A program made the position numbers and the translations under genes. A stretch of 49,448 nt of DNA from Treponemataceae bacterium. GTDB taxonomy: Bacteria > Spirochaetota > Spirochaetia > Treponematales > Treponemataceae. The notes under the pieces are model-generated. The model searched no databases. It saw only the letters and a list, made by a program, of their open reading frames with translations, and was not told the DNA's origin. Within the stretch, counting starts at the first letter, position 1, and each line of letters opens with the position of its first letter. The stretch is taken from positions 1-49,448 of the forward strand of contig JAIKVO010000227.1 of NCBI GenBank assembly GCA_024685655.1, written 5' to 3'. Below are positions 26,507 to 34,134 of this stretch, one piece after another.

Positions 26507-26680
26507 AGGGGGACGAATCCCCCTCGCTTCAACCCATGCGCACGCAAGCGTGCTTCCGGGTTTCCGCTCCCCCCTAGGGAGCGCCCCTGCGCGTTGCCAG
26601 CGAAGCGTTTCAATGCGCAGGGGAACGACAATCCAGTGGACTGTCGTTAGTGAGTCTCCCGGAGAGCTATGCTCGTAGAG
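26507..26680. repeat. Composite GC-rich extragenic repeat after the S41 gene
   Basis: Contains AGGGGGA-cgaa-TCCCCCT (26507-26524), GCACGC-aa-GCGTGC (26540-26553), CCCCTGCGC/GCGCAGGGG (26584-26592 and 26615-26623) and a near-perfect dyad around 26626-26648. Two parts recur elsewhere: CGGAGAGCTATGCTCGTAG (26660-26678) matches 36304-36322 with one change, and the complement of 26576-26607 (TCGCTGGCAACGCGC and CGCTCCCT) matches 36327-36357. Order and orientation are kept between the two loci. No gene lies in 26503-26718. Confidence 0.6.
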
Positions 26681-26718
26681 GCGGGCTTCAAAGTAGTTGC
26701 TCTCGCTGACAGCCTGTG

Positions 26719-28029
26719 CTAGAGTTTTGTTCCGTTTACTGTTATTGTGCCTGCACTGCCGCTTGCTTTTGTCAGTTTGGAAGTTCCGCAAGTCACTGTT
26801 GCCTTTGATGTGCTGTCACCGGTGTAAACAGTTCCAGAAAGCGTTTCGTCTGGCGCGGTCACTGTAAGATACGCTCCTGTTCCCCACCGTATTTTCTTGC
26901 AGGAAATCAAGTTCTGTCCGTCAGATAGTCCATTGAAAGTACATCCGTTTATTGTGACAGCGGCTGTAGTGTGCGTCACCACGAACATATCCGCGCCGTT
27001 CGTTGCCGTAAACGTGCAGTTTGTAATCGAGAGCGAAGACTTTGTTGCAGAAGCGTCCTCGTCGGCAGCATCTCCGCTGGAACTCTGGTAAAGCATTACG
27101 CAGCCCTGTTCTGTTCTTCCTCCAGTAAGGTTGCAGTTTGTAAGCTCAACTTCATTCTTGCCCTCAACAACAATTGTCTGACCGTTCGTACAAGTTCCAG
27201 TGATATTGTAACCCTTGATAGTTCCTGTTGAGTAAATGCAAGGAGAGTCCTCGGCGACAGTGCTTAAAGTACTCGGTTTTGCGTTTTCCGAAGTACCGAC
27301 GATTACTGTTCCCCCGCCTCTGTCTGTCGCAAGGGCTGCGCAGTGAATGCTCTGTGTAGAGATATGCACGTCACCGTCCGCCGCTATAACAGTGCCACCG
27401 TAAGAAGCAAATAATCCGCGAGCAGAACTTGATGTAGTACTTATGTTTATTCCGTCTTTTATCTCAACTGTTCCACCGTCTGAGGCAAAAACTGCGTTTG
27501 CGTATTTGCCCGTTGTGTTCACTGTGCAGCCCGAGAGTGTTGCTGTTGAATCTTCGCCCAAAACAACTACTGCGTTGTTTATTCCGTAGAAATTGTAATC
27601 GTCGTCTCTTGAAGCACCGGCTCCGTCTCCGCCCTTAATAATAGTGCAGTTCGTAAGATTCGCTGTCCCGCCGTTCACAACAAGGACTGCAATCTCGTTT
27701 GAGCTTGTAGCTTCAATCGTTTCGTCTGTAAGATCGAGCGTCGTGCCGTCCACAAGATATTTGGCGTAGTAAGTCTTTGTAATGCCTTTCGCGGTTTTGT
27801 ACGTGTATGTCACGCTGTCAGCGCCTTCAACAACTACAGTTGTGCCGGATGAGCTGATTTCACCGGGGAATCCCATATCGCCGTCTGGTCTTTCGGGCGG
27901 ATTTCCTCTTTGTTCGCCGCCGAAAACGCTCTGTCCGCTACCAGACTTTCCGCTGCTACCGGATGCACATGCAGATGCAAGCAAGCAAACTGCAATCAAA
28001 ATCGCTGTAAATAATCTAATCTTCTTCAT
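26719..28029 (-). CDS. Beta-helix lipoprotein (pectate-lyase-like fold)
   Basis: Protein of 436 aa. Signal MKKIRLFTAILIAVCLLASAC has a lipobox at Cys21, then a Gly/Ser/Pro-rich linker. From about residue 60 the sequence runs as short parallel-strand repeats of the right-handed beta-helix type: ANLTNCTIIKGG, ATLSGCTVNTTGKYANAVFASDGGTVEI, VELTNCNLTGG, SLSITNCTFTATNG and VTINGCTFNGLSDGQ. The recurrent NCT/GCT turns would stack as a ladder. Surface-exposed polysaccharide binding or adhesion is the likely role; no catalytic site is evident. It lies 60 nt downstream of the related gene at 28090, on the same strand, with the ribosome site AAGGAG. Confidence 0.75.
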   Translation of the reverse strand: MKKIRLFTAILIAVCLLASACASGSSGKSGSGQSVFGGEQRGNPPERPDGDMGFPGEISSSGTTVVVEGADSVTYTYKTAKGITKTYYAKYLVDGTTLDLTDETIEATSSNEIAVLVVNGGTANLTNCTIIKGGDGAGASRDDDYNFYGINNAVVVLGEDSTATLSGCTVNTTGKYANAVFASDGGTVEIKDGINISTTSSSARGLFASYGGTVIAADGDVHISTQSIHCAALATDRGGGTVIVGTSENAKPSTLSTVAEDSPCIYSTGTIKGYNITGTCTNGQTIVVEGKNEVELTNCNLTGGRTEQGCVMLYQSSSGDAADEDASATKSSLSITNCTFTATNGADMFVVTHTTAAVTINGCTFNGLSDGQNLISCKKIRWGTGAYLTVTAPDETLSGTVYTGDSTSKATVTCGTSKLTKASGSAGTITVNGTKL

Positions 28030-28089
28030 AGTTACTCCTTTAGCCTTGTAGCTTTATATGTATCGTATATTAAGTAGTCTTCAATTAAT

Positions 28090-30126
28090 CTACGGTCTTC
28101 CGCCGAAACCGCCGTTGCCGCCCTGCATTCCTCCGGGCCCACCCATTCCGCCTGCGCCAAAGCCGCTTCCTGAGCTCGAATCAGTGTAGACTTTGTTGGA
28201 GCTTGTCGTTGAAACATCACTGAGTGAAGAAGTTCCGCCGGAAAGTGTCGGGAGCGTTGTGTAAAGGTTATGGAAACGTACACCGCCCGTTACAGTAACG
28301 CCAGTTTTTACTGTGTATGTGGAACCTGTCGCAAGGTTCGGAGAAGAAAGTACCATCACCTCACCTGTAGCAGCTGGTAGCGTGTACACAAATACCGGGT
28401 TTCCGTTTTCATCTACAACCGCAACTGTAGTATTTGCGTTTCCATAGCTCGATGAACCAAGAACGACCGTACTCTGATTGCCGCTTGTAGGAGCTGTGTA
28501 GTTGCTCGTACCAAGTCCCACAACAAGGCCTCCATTAATTTTGAACGGATTCTGGTCACAGTCAAATGCACATTCTGGTGTATTAAGACCGAGCGCAACA
28601 ACCACGCCCCCGTTTATCGTACTTCCGTTTGTGCCATTTGAATCGATAGCATCGTTCGAACGGCTGTATGCGTAGATCGCACCACCGTTTATCGTTATGT
28701 TTCCACCGGCATTCATTGCATCATCCGTACAGCTAAGTGTGATTGTTCCTGCGTTGATAGTTAAATCAGCTTTTGCCTCAATTCCTTCCGGAGAACAGCT
28801 TGGATCACTGTCTGTACGGCCTTCATACGGTTCGCCTGTAGTCTTTATGCTGATGATGCCACCGTTTATTTCCACAAACGGATTCGGTGTTGTTGCAGTC
28901 GTTCCGTTCAAATAATTACCGCACAAAAGCGACTTGTTCGCCGTCGCTGTGTAGCTGCTGTCACCAATCACCGACGATGCTGATTTCCAGTGCGCTGTAA
29001 TTCCTTTCGCAACAGTGTTTATCGTGAGTTTTCCGCCGTTTATGATTACAAACCCAGCTCCATTTGTGTATTCTACGGTTAAATCGTCCTCATCAGCATC
29101 CTCGCCCTCAACTTTAATTCCAACGCTCTCGTCATCTTCAATCGTTCCTTTTCCCGTAAGGTTGATGTCTCCGCCATCCACAATAACCGCGTTCAGCGCA
29201 CGGATACAATCTCTTCCCGTAGTGCTGTCAACGGTCACATTAAGCACGATTCCGTCTGCGATGCGCACATAATCTTTTGCATAAACGGCGTGCTTGTAGC
29301 CGGAATTGATTATGTTCAGTGTACCAGCCGTACCGCTCTCGCCCGATCCGCCATCAGAATCAGCAGTCTCTCCTGTAAATATAATTGCACCTTTCGAGTA
29401 AACTGAGCCTTTTTTGTCATCGTACATCGTACTGCTCTGGTTAAGTACACGAGTATCTGTAAGTGTATTCTCAGTATCGTCCGCTACCACAATAAATGTC
29501 CGTTTTTCAGAGCTGAACCTAAGTACAGGACCCGCACCAGAATCACTAGTAATATTCACACCGTTCAGAATGACAGCCGCATCAGCTTTTTTATTCTTTA
29601 TAAAAACCGTACCTGTATAAGTTCCGGAAAGAACGTACTTTATTTTGCCAGTTCCCTTGTATTGGATTACTATACCGTTCGAAGCTTCATCAATTTCGTT
29701 GCCGTCCGAGTCCGTACTGGCTTCCACATTCACGCTTTTTACTATTGTAATTTTTGTGTCAGAAACCTTGCCTAGCGAAGATTCTTCCATGCCAACCGCA
29801 ATTTCGCTTCCATCATTGAGTTTTGCCGTTACATCAGTTCCATTAAAAGAGATGTACACAGTTCCGTCAGCAATAAAATTCTCATACAAGTCATCGGCAA
29901 CCACGCAACTCGCCTCAGCTGTTGTCGTATCTACATAATCCGTTGTGCTGCCGTCATCGACAATTTCCACAACTTGTCCAAATCCACCGGGTTGACTACC
30001 GCCAAAATAATTCGGCATTCCTGAAAAACTATTTGTACAGCCTGTAAAAGTTGCAAAAACAGCAAGCTTCAATAAAAGAGCAAGCATAATTTTCTTTACC
30101 GTTTGTTTCATATTGATACGTCTCAT
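28090..30126 (-). CDS. Carbohydrate-binding beta-helix lipoprotein (Cthe_2159-like)
   Basis: Protein of 678 aa with lipobox FTGC (Cys30). Residues about 95-125 (DGTVYISFNGTDVTAKLNDGSEIAVG) and the following TKITIVKSVN, GIVIQYKGTGKIKYVLSGTYTG and AAVILNGVNITSDSGAGPVLRFSSEKRTFIVVADDTENTL match my memory of the Cthe_2159 family, beta-helix proteins that bind pectin-like polysaccharides with calcium. Repeats continue as KHAVYAKDYVRIADG, GRDCIRALNAVIVDGGDINL, GFVIINGGKLTINT and ADLTINAGTITLSCTDDAMNAGGNITINGGAI. The tail is Gly-rich (GGMGGPGGMQGGNGGFGGRP). The start is preceded by AGGAGG. It is divergent from a two-component system that probably controls it. Confidence 0.82.
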   Translation of the reverse strand: MRRINMKQTVKKIMLALLLKLAVFATFTGCTNSFSGMPNYFGGSQPGGFGQVVEIVDDGSTTDYVDTTTAEASCVVADDLYENFIADGTVYISFNGTDVTAKLNDGSEIAVGMEESSLGKVSDTKITIVKSVNVEASTDSDGNEIDEASNGIVIQYKGTGKIKYVLSGTYTGTVFIKNKKADAAVILNGVNITSDSGAGPVLRFSSEKRTFIVVADDTENTLTDTRVLNQSSTMYDDKKGSVYSKGAIIFTGETADSDGGSGESGTAGTLNIINSGYKHAVYAKDYVRIADGIVLNVTVDSTTGRDCIRALNAVIVDGGDINLTGKGTIEDDESVGIKVEGEDADEDDLTVEYTNGAGFVIINGGKLTINTVAKGITAHWKSASSVIGDSSYTATANKSLLCGNYLNGTTATTPNPFVEINGGIISIKTTGEPYEGRTDSDPSCSPEGIEAKADLTINAGTITLSCTDDAMNAGGNITINGGAIYAYSRSNDAIDSNGTNGSTINGGVVVALGLNTPECAFDCDQNPFKINGGLVVGLGTSNYTAPTSGNQSTVVLGSSSYGNANTTVAVVDENGNPVFVYTLPAATGEVMVLSSPNLATGSTYTVKTGVTVTGGVRFHNLYTTLPTLSGGTSSLSDVSTTSSNKVYTDSSSGSGFGAGGMGGPGGMQGGNGGFGGRP

Positions 30127-30293
30127 AGCGTCCTCCTAAAAAGTTTCACGTTCGCGACATTCGCTTTTATGTCAGCGCTTCATCAGTATGTTTACCAATC
30201 ACATCAGCTGCTGTTGCCCGTTTTGGACCATTGCGTTTGCCGCTTTCTACGTACACTCTATAGCAATAAGAGGCACGAATCTTTAACCAGAGA

Positions 30294-30326
30294 TAAGAGA
30301 ATTCTAAGAAAACTCTTAGAATTCTT
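30294..30326. promoter_or_regulatory. Tandem 11-mer/dyad operator candidate between divergent surface genes
   Basis: Three consecutive 11-nt units: TAAGAGAATTC (30294-30304), TAAGAAAACTC (30305-30315) and TTAGAATTCTT (30316-30326). The first two agree at 9 of 11 positions. The same stretch also holds the dyad AGAATTCTAAG-n6-CTTAGAATTCT. It sits upstream of the promoters of both divergent genes. Eleven-nt direct repeats are typical of OmpR-family response regulator sites, and such a regulator is encoded at 31005. Region 30127-30374 otherwise holds no gene. Confidence 0.5.
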
Positions 30327-30339
30327 TTACTGTTTTTTT

Positions 30340-30368
30340 ATTTCTTTTTTTGCAAGATATTCTATAAT
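30340..30368 (+). promoter_or_regulatory. Promoter of the Ig-like protein and two-component operon, leaderless
   Basis: Consensus TATAAT (30363-30368) ends 6 nt before the ATG at 30375. At a 17-nt spacing the -35 position reads ATTTCT, a poor match, so activation by a regulator bound at 30294-30326 is plausible. Confidence 0.5.
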
Positions 30369-30374
30369 TCCTGT

Positions 30375-30962
30375 ATGAATCGCCCAAAACGACACTATAT
30401 TTTACTATCAATATTTTCTGTTCTGATATGTTGCATCATTGTGGCAATTGTGTCGGTAAATTTTGATAAAAGAGAACCTTCTCACCGCGGAGAACCGGCT
30501 GGATCACCGCATATCCATAAAGAAGACGATAAACTGCCGCCTCCGTACGATGCAGAAACGCTGCCGCAAGAAAGTGCGCGGCCAGACACACATCAAGATG
30601 GGTGCATGCCTCCGCATAACGCAGATAATCTTATGTATTATAGAGGAGCACGCACAATTTCAGATAACGAGCCGCTTATCATTAATCGCGCAGAATGCAA
30701 AAAAGATGGAGAAAAAACTGCAACTCTTGAAATTGTATTCAATCAGAGCATAAATCCAAAATCAGTCAATCACACTTCGTTCTTCATAGATGGAAAACAA
30801 CTTCCTGATGGAACAAGATTCTCTTTTAACAAAAAGGGTGATACAATAAAAATCACTATTCCAGTTGAAAACAACTCTTTTACACTTTCGGCGCAAGGCA
30901 TTCTTTCATACGACGGAACGCAGATGGAACCGGCTGAAATACAGATTGATGTGACACATTAG
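30375..30962 (+). CDS. Membrane-anchored protein with a C-terminal Ig-like (SbsA/Big_5-type) domain
   Basis: Protein of 195 aa. A single N-terminal hydrophobic segment (ILLSIFSVLICCIIVAIVSVNF) acts as uncleaved anchor or signal. Residues 30-95 are Pro/His/Asp-rich and probably disordered. Residues about 100-193 (PLIINRAECKKDGEKTATLEIVFNQSINPKSVNHTSFFIDGKQLPDGTRFSFNKKGDTIKITIPV) follow the pattern of bacterial Ig-like domains of the SbsA type. No enzyme motif. It is the first gene of an apparent operon with the response regulator (42-nt gap) and kinase, so it could be an accessory sensor or a surface-binding partner. Confidence 0.65.
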   Translation: MNRPKRHYILLSIFSVLICCIIVAIVSVNFDKREPSHRGEPAGSPHIHKEDDKLPPPYDAETLPQESARPDTHQDGCMPPHNADNLMYYRGARTISDNEPLIINRAECKKDGEKTATLEIVFNQSINPKSVNHTSFFIDGKQLPDGTRFSFNKKGDTIKITIPVENNSFTLSAQGILSYDGTQMEPAEIQIDVTH

Positions 30963-31004
30963 TACACGCGAATTCGCGCACGGCACGAAAAGTACGGAGA
31001 TACA

Positions 31005-31673
31005 ATGAAAATTCTTATTGTGGAAGATGACAAAGGCATTTCTGATTTTGTGATTCCAGAGCTGGAACATGAAGGTTACGAAACTTGCCTTGCAGAAACA
31101 GGACGCGAGGCTCTTGAAAAATTTAATTCAGAAAACCCAGATTTAATTCTGCTCGATATAATGCTCCCGGAACTGAACGGACTTGAAGTTTTGCGCCGCA
31201 TACGCACTGTTTCCACTGTGCCGGTGATTCTTGAAACAGCAAGGGGCGAAACCATAGACAAAATAAACGGACTAAATCTGGGCGCAGACGACTACATCCC
31301 CAAACCGTTCGAAATAGAAGAACTGCTTGCCCGGATAAACGCTCTTTTCCGCCGGATAAGCTTTTCATCAGCAAAAGAATCGGTACTTACGCTACGCAAT
31401 CTGAAACTGAACACAGACCGGATGACAGCAACAATCGTCAATGAAGAAATAAAGCTTTCAAAAACGGAATTCCAGCTTCTCAAATTGTTGCTTGAAAATC
31501 AGGGCAAAGTGCTTTCGCGCTCAAAACTCATAGATGAAATTTGGGGCAAAGATCATTTTATTGATGAAAACACAATAGATGTTTATATAGGATATTTGCG
31601 CACAAAAATTGCGGAGCACACCGACGGAGAATACATAAAAACAGTCCGCGGTGTCGGTTATATAATGGGTTGA
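31005..31673 (+). CDS. OmpR-family response regulator
   Basis: Protein of 222 aa. Receiver domain 1-118 with acidic pocket (EDD at 7-9), phospho-acceptor Asp52 in LILLDIMLPELNGLEVL and Lys in YIPKPFEIEELLARI. The segment VPVILETARG deviates from the usual VPVIMLTA by Glu before Thr. The C-terminal winged-helix domain (about 128-222) has LSKTEFQLLKLLLENQGKVLSRSKLIDEIWG and ENTIDVYIGYLRTKIAEHTDGEYIKTVRGVGYIM. It forms a pair with the kinase that follows. Ribosome site GGAG upstream. The likely targets are the divergent beta-helix genes and its own operon. Confidence 0.92.
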   Translation: MKILIVEDDKGISDFVIPELEHEGYETCLAETGREALEKFNSENPDLILLDIMLPELNGLEVLRRIRTVSTVPVILETARGETIDKINGLNLGADDYIPKPFEIEELLARINALFRRISFSSAKESVLTLRNLKLNTDRMTATIVNEEIKLSKTEFQLLKLLLENQGKVLSRSKLIDEIWGKDHFIDENTIDVYIGYLRTKIAEHTDGEYIKTVRGVGYIMG

Positions 31674-31708
31674 TGCCAGCTTTTACGATTTTTTTGGAAG
31701 GAGAAAGA

Positions 31709-33103
31709 ATGCGTCATTCATTTGCAGTACGACTTTCGCTGAGATTTATGTTTATTCTGACTGTCTCCGTAATGACTCTTTCCGTTCTGTTTCTGCTTTT
31801 CGTACGCTCACTCGTGCAAAACGGCCAAACAGACGAACTAAAAAACGCGGAAACTTCTGTTTTTTCTACATTGGACGCATTATACACCAACACACCGCAA
31901 AATCAAGCAACAGTTGCATCAAACGGCGTGACCATGACAGATATTCCGTACTATCTTACATACATAGTGTATTTTACTAAAACACAAGAAATTATCACAA
32001 CGAATGACCCATTTTTGCCTATCCTCGAAGATTCCGGCGGCAAGGCGCTCCGCTATATTGTGGAAGATTATTTCTTTGATGGGAATCTGGATATTCTGTA
32101 TTATGCGGCTTCTCATGATTTTAACGGAACAAAAATAACAATCGCCGTTGCGATGAACATGGACAACAATTCGTCCGCGATGCTCTTTTCGAAATTGCCG
32201 CCCGCTATAATGCTAATGATTCTTCCTGTATTGATTCTGTCTTTCCTGCTTTCTTTTTTACTTACGAAAAATACCATAACCCCGGTTGTCCGTATTACAA
32301 AAGCAGCACAATCAATGACGACGGAAAAACTCAACGCGCTTTTGCCTGTTACGGGCAGTAACGACGAGATAGACGAGCTTTCGCGCACGTTCAACGAGCT
32401 TTTTTCGCGAATAAAAGCCGATTTCGACCGAGAGCGGCAGTTTTCAAGCGATGTCTCACACGAGCTGAACACTCCACTTACAGTTATTTCTGGGCAAGCG
32501 AATCTTTTGCTCCGTTGGGGGAAAAACGATCCGGAGCAGCTTGAGAAATCACTCAATGCAATAAAAAACGAGTCGAAATCGATGCAGGCAATAATCCAGA
32601 ATCTGCTGCAAATTTCACGCATTGAAAGCGGACGAATAAAGCCACAAATTGGCGAAACAAATATTCGCGAGCTTTTTGCGCGCATTACAGAAGAGTTTGC
32701 ATCTATCGCACCGGACGCAAAAATCACAGTAAAACACAACGATTCTGATATTGATGAAATCTTGCTGAACACCGACGAGGAGATGTTTCATCAAATTCTC
32801 ACGATACTCGTATCAAACAGTGTGAAATTTTCCGGTGAAAAATGTAATATCGTGCTGAACGTGGCAAAAACGGAAAATGGTGTTATAATTACTGAAAGCG
32901 ATGATGGACCAGGCATTTCTGAGGAATCGTTGCCCCATATTTTTGAGCGTTTTTACCGCGCCGACGAAGCGCGAAAAAGAAACGGGGGATCCGGGCTGGG
33001 ACTAGCGATTGCAAAAACACTCGCGGACACGCTAGATGCAAAAATCACAGCAGAAAACACAGAGCCGCATGGAGCGGTATTCAGAATTGCAATTCCCAAC
33101 TGA
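31709..33103 (+). CDS. Sensor histidine kinase
   Basis: Protein of 464 aa from ATG 31709 (GGAAGGAG five bases upstream). A TGATG overlap with the regulator stop codon (31673) offers an alternative start 12 codons earlier. Two membrane helices (about residues 10-32 and 157-180) flank an extracytoplasmic sensor of about 120 residues. Then HAMP (VVRITKAAQSMTTEKLNALLPV), HisKA with the phospho-acceptor His in FSSDVSHELNTPLTVISGQANLL, and an ATPase domain with N-box ILVSNSVKFS, DDGPGI, FERFYRADEAR and GGSGLGLAIAKTLA. It is complete and probably active as kinase of the preceding regulator. The signal is unknown. Confidence 0.92.
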   Translation: MRHSFAVRLSLRFMFILTVSVMTLSVLFLLFVRSLVQNGQTDELKNAETSVFSTLDALYTNTPQNQATVASNGVTMTDIPYYLTYIVYFTKTQEIITTNDPFLPILEDSGGKALRYIVEDYFFDGNLDILYYAASHDFNGTKITIAVAMNMDNNSSAMLFSKLPPAIMLMILPVLILSFLLSFLLTKNTITPVVRITKAAQSMTTEKLNALLPVTGSNDEIDELSRTFNELFSRIKADFDRERQFSSDVSHELNTPLTVISGQANLLLRWGKNDPEQLEKSLNAIKNESKSMQAIIQNLLQISRIESGRIKPQIGETNIRELFARITEEFASIAPDAKITVKHNDSDIDEILLNTDEEMFHQILTILVSNSVKFSGEKCNIVLNVAKTENGVIITESDDGPGISEESLPHIFERFYRADEARKRNGGSGLGLAIAKTLADTLDAKITAENTEPHGAVFRIAIPN

Positions 33104-33138
33104 ATATCATTTATCACACAATTATGGGAGGAATAAAA

Positions 33139-34125
33139 ATGACAGACAAACCGCTTCCGCCTTGGGCAGATGAAATTCCGCACGGAGCTTTTATTTCATA
33201 CGAGCCAACATACAAAGTGGGAGAATATTTCTCGCGGTTCCACAAAGATTTTTTCAGTTTCTCACCGGATGAAGCGGCACAATTCGCGCTATCCGGGCAG
33301 AGCGCAACGACTGCGACTGAAAAAAACACCTATAACGAAAATTCTGTCTCGAATGAAACAGCGGCAAAATGCGGAATGGCATACTATTATTTTGATCCCA
33401 CTGAGCACGGCTTTCCGAAAAACTGTGATTATCCTGTTTTTGTATTCATGCACGGATTGTCGAACGCACTAGAAGGCGATGTTTGCATAAACTACGCAGG
33501 AGCAGAATTCTATTCAAAAGACGAATATCAGAACGCAGTCGGAGGGGCATATCTTTTGATTCCGATAGCGAATGAATACCGCGACGAGAACGGCATAATT
33601 CAAAACAGCTGGGATGACAGCTACATCAAGCCAGTGCACCACCTTATCTCTGAGTTTAAAGAAAAACACGCAGGCGGGCACATCTCCAAAAAAGTGATAT
33701 TCGGCAACTCGCGCGGGGCAACAATGTGCTTCAAAATGGTCGATGCTTACACGGATTTTTTCGACGCTCTTATCCCGATAGGAACGTCAGATATTTCAGA
33801 TGACGCAACATTGGACCGCTATGACAAGAACGACGTGTGGCTTTTTTATGCGACAGGAAAACGCGATGAGTTCAACGACTATAACACACTTATTGCCCCG
33901 CGCATACCACGACTGGAGCGCATGAAACACTGTTTTATTTTTACGCCGGAGTGGGTTTACAACGGAGACCACGGAATAGCATCTATAAACTTTGGAGTAG
34001 AAATGGGGCAACACTGCCTTATAAACCCGATGCACTGCAACCTGAAATTTGACGACGGAACCCCGATGCAACAGTCGCTACCTAACGGAGTGACCGGCTG
34101 GCTTGCACAGATGCTGAAAGCCTAA
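33139..34125 (+). CDS. Alpha/beta hydrolase, putative esterase
   Basis: Protein of 328 aa from ATG 33139; the Shine-Dalgarno GGGAGG overlaps the earlier in-frame ATG (33124), which rules that start out. Core features: strand PVFVFMHGLSNALEG (oxyanion region), nucleophile elbow VIFGNSRGATMCFKM (Ser in GNSRG), an Asp candidate in LFYATGKRDEFNDY and a His candidate in VYNGDHGIASINF. No signal peptide, so cytoplasmic unless exported otherwise. The layout resembles esterases of the PHB-depolymerase/feruloyl-esterase type. It starts 35 nt after the kinase gene and may share its transcript, suggesting a link with carbohydrate-ester use. Confidence 0.75.
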   Translation: MTDKPLPPWADEIPHGAFISYEPTYKVGEYFSRFHKDFFSFSPDEAAQFALSGQSATTATEKNTYNENSVSNETAAKCGMAYYYFDPTEHGFPKNCDYPVFVFMHGLSNALEGDVCINYAGAEFYSKDEYQNAVGGAYLLIPIANEYRDENGIIQNSWDDSYIKPVHHLISEFKEKHAGGHISKKVIFGNSRGATMCFKMVDAYTDFFDALIPIGTSDISDDATLDRYDKNDVWLFYATGKRDEFNDYNTLIAPRIPRLERMKHCFIFTPEWVYNGDHGIASINFGVEMGQHCLINPMHCNLKFDDGTPMQQSLPNGVTGWLAQMLKA

Positions 34126-34134
34126 AGACGTAAC

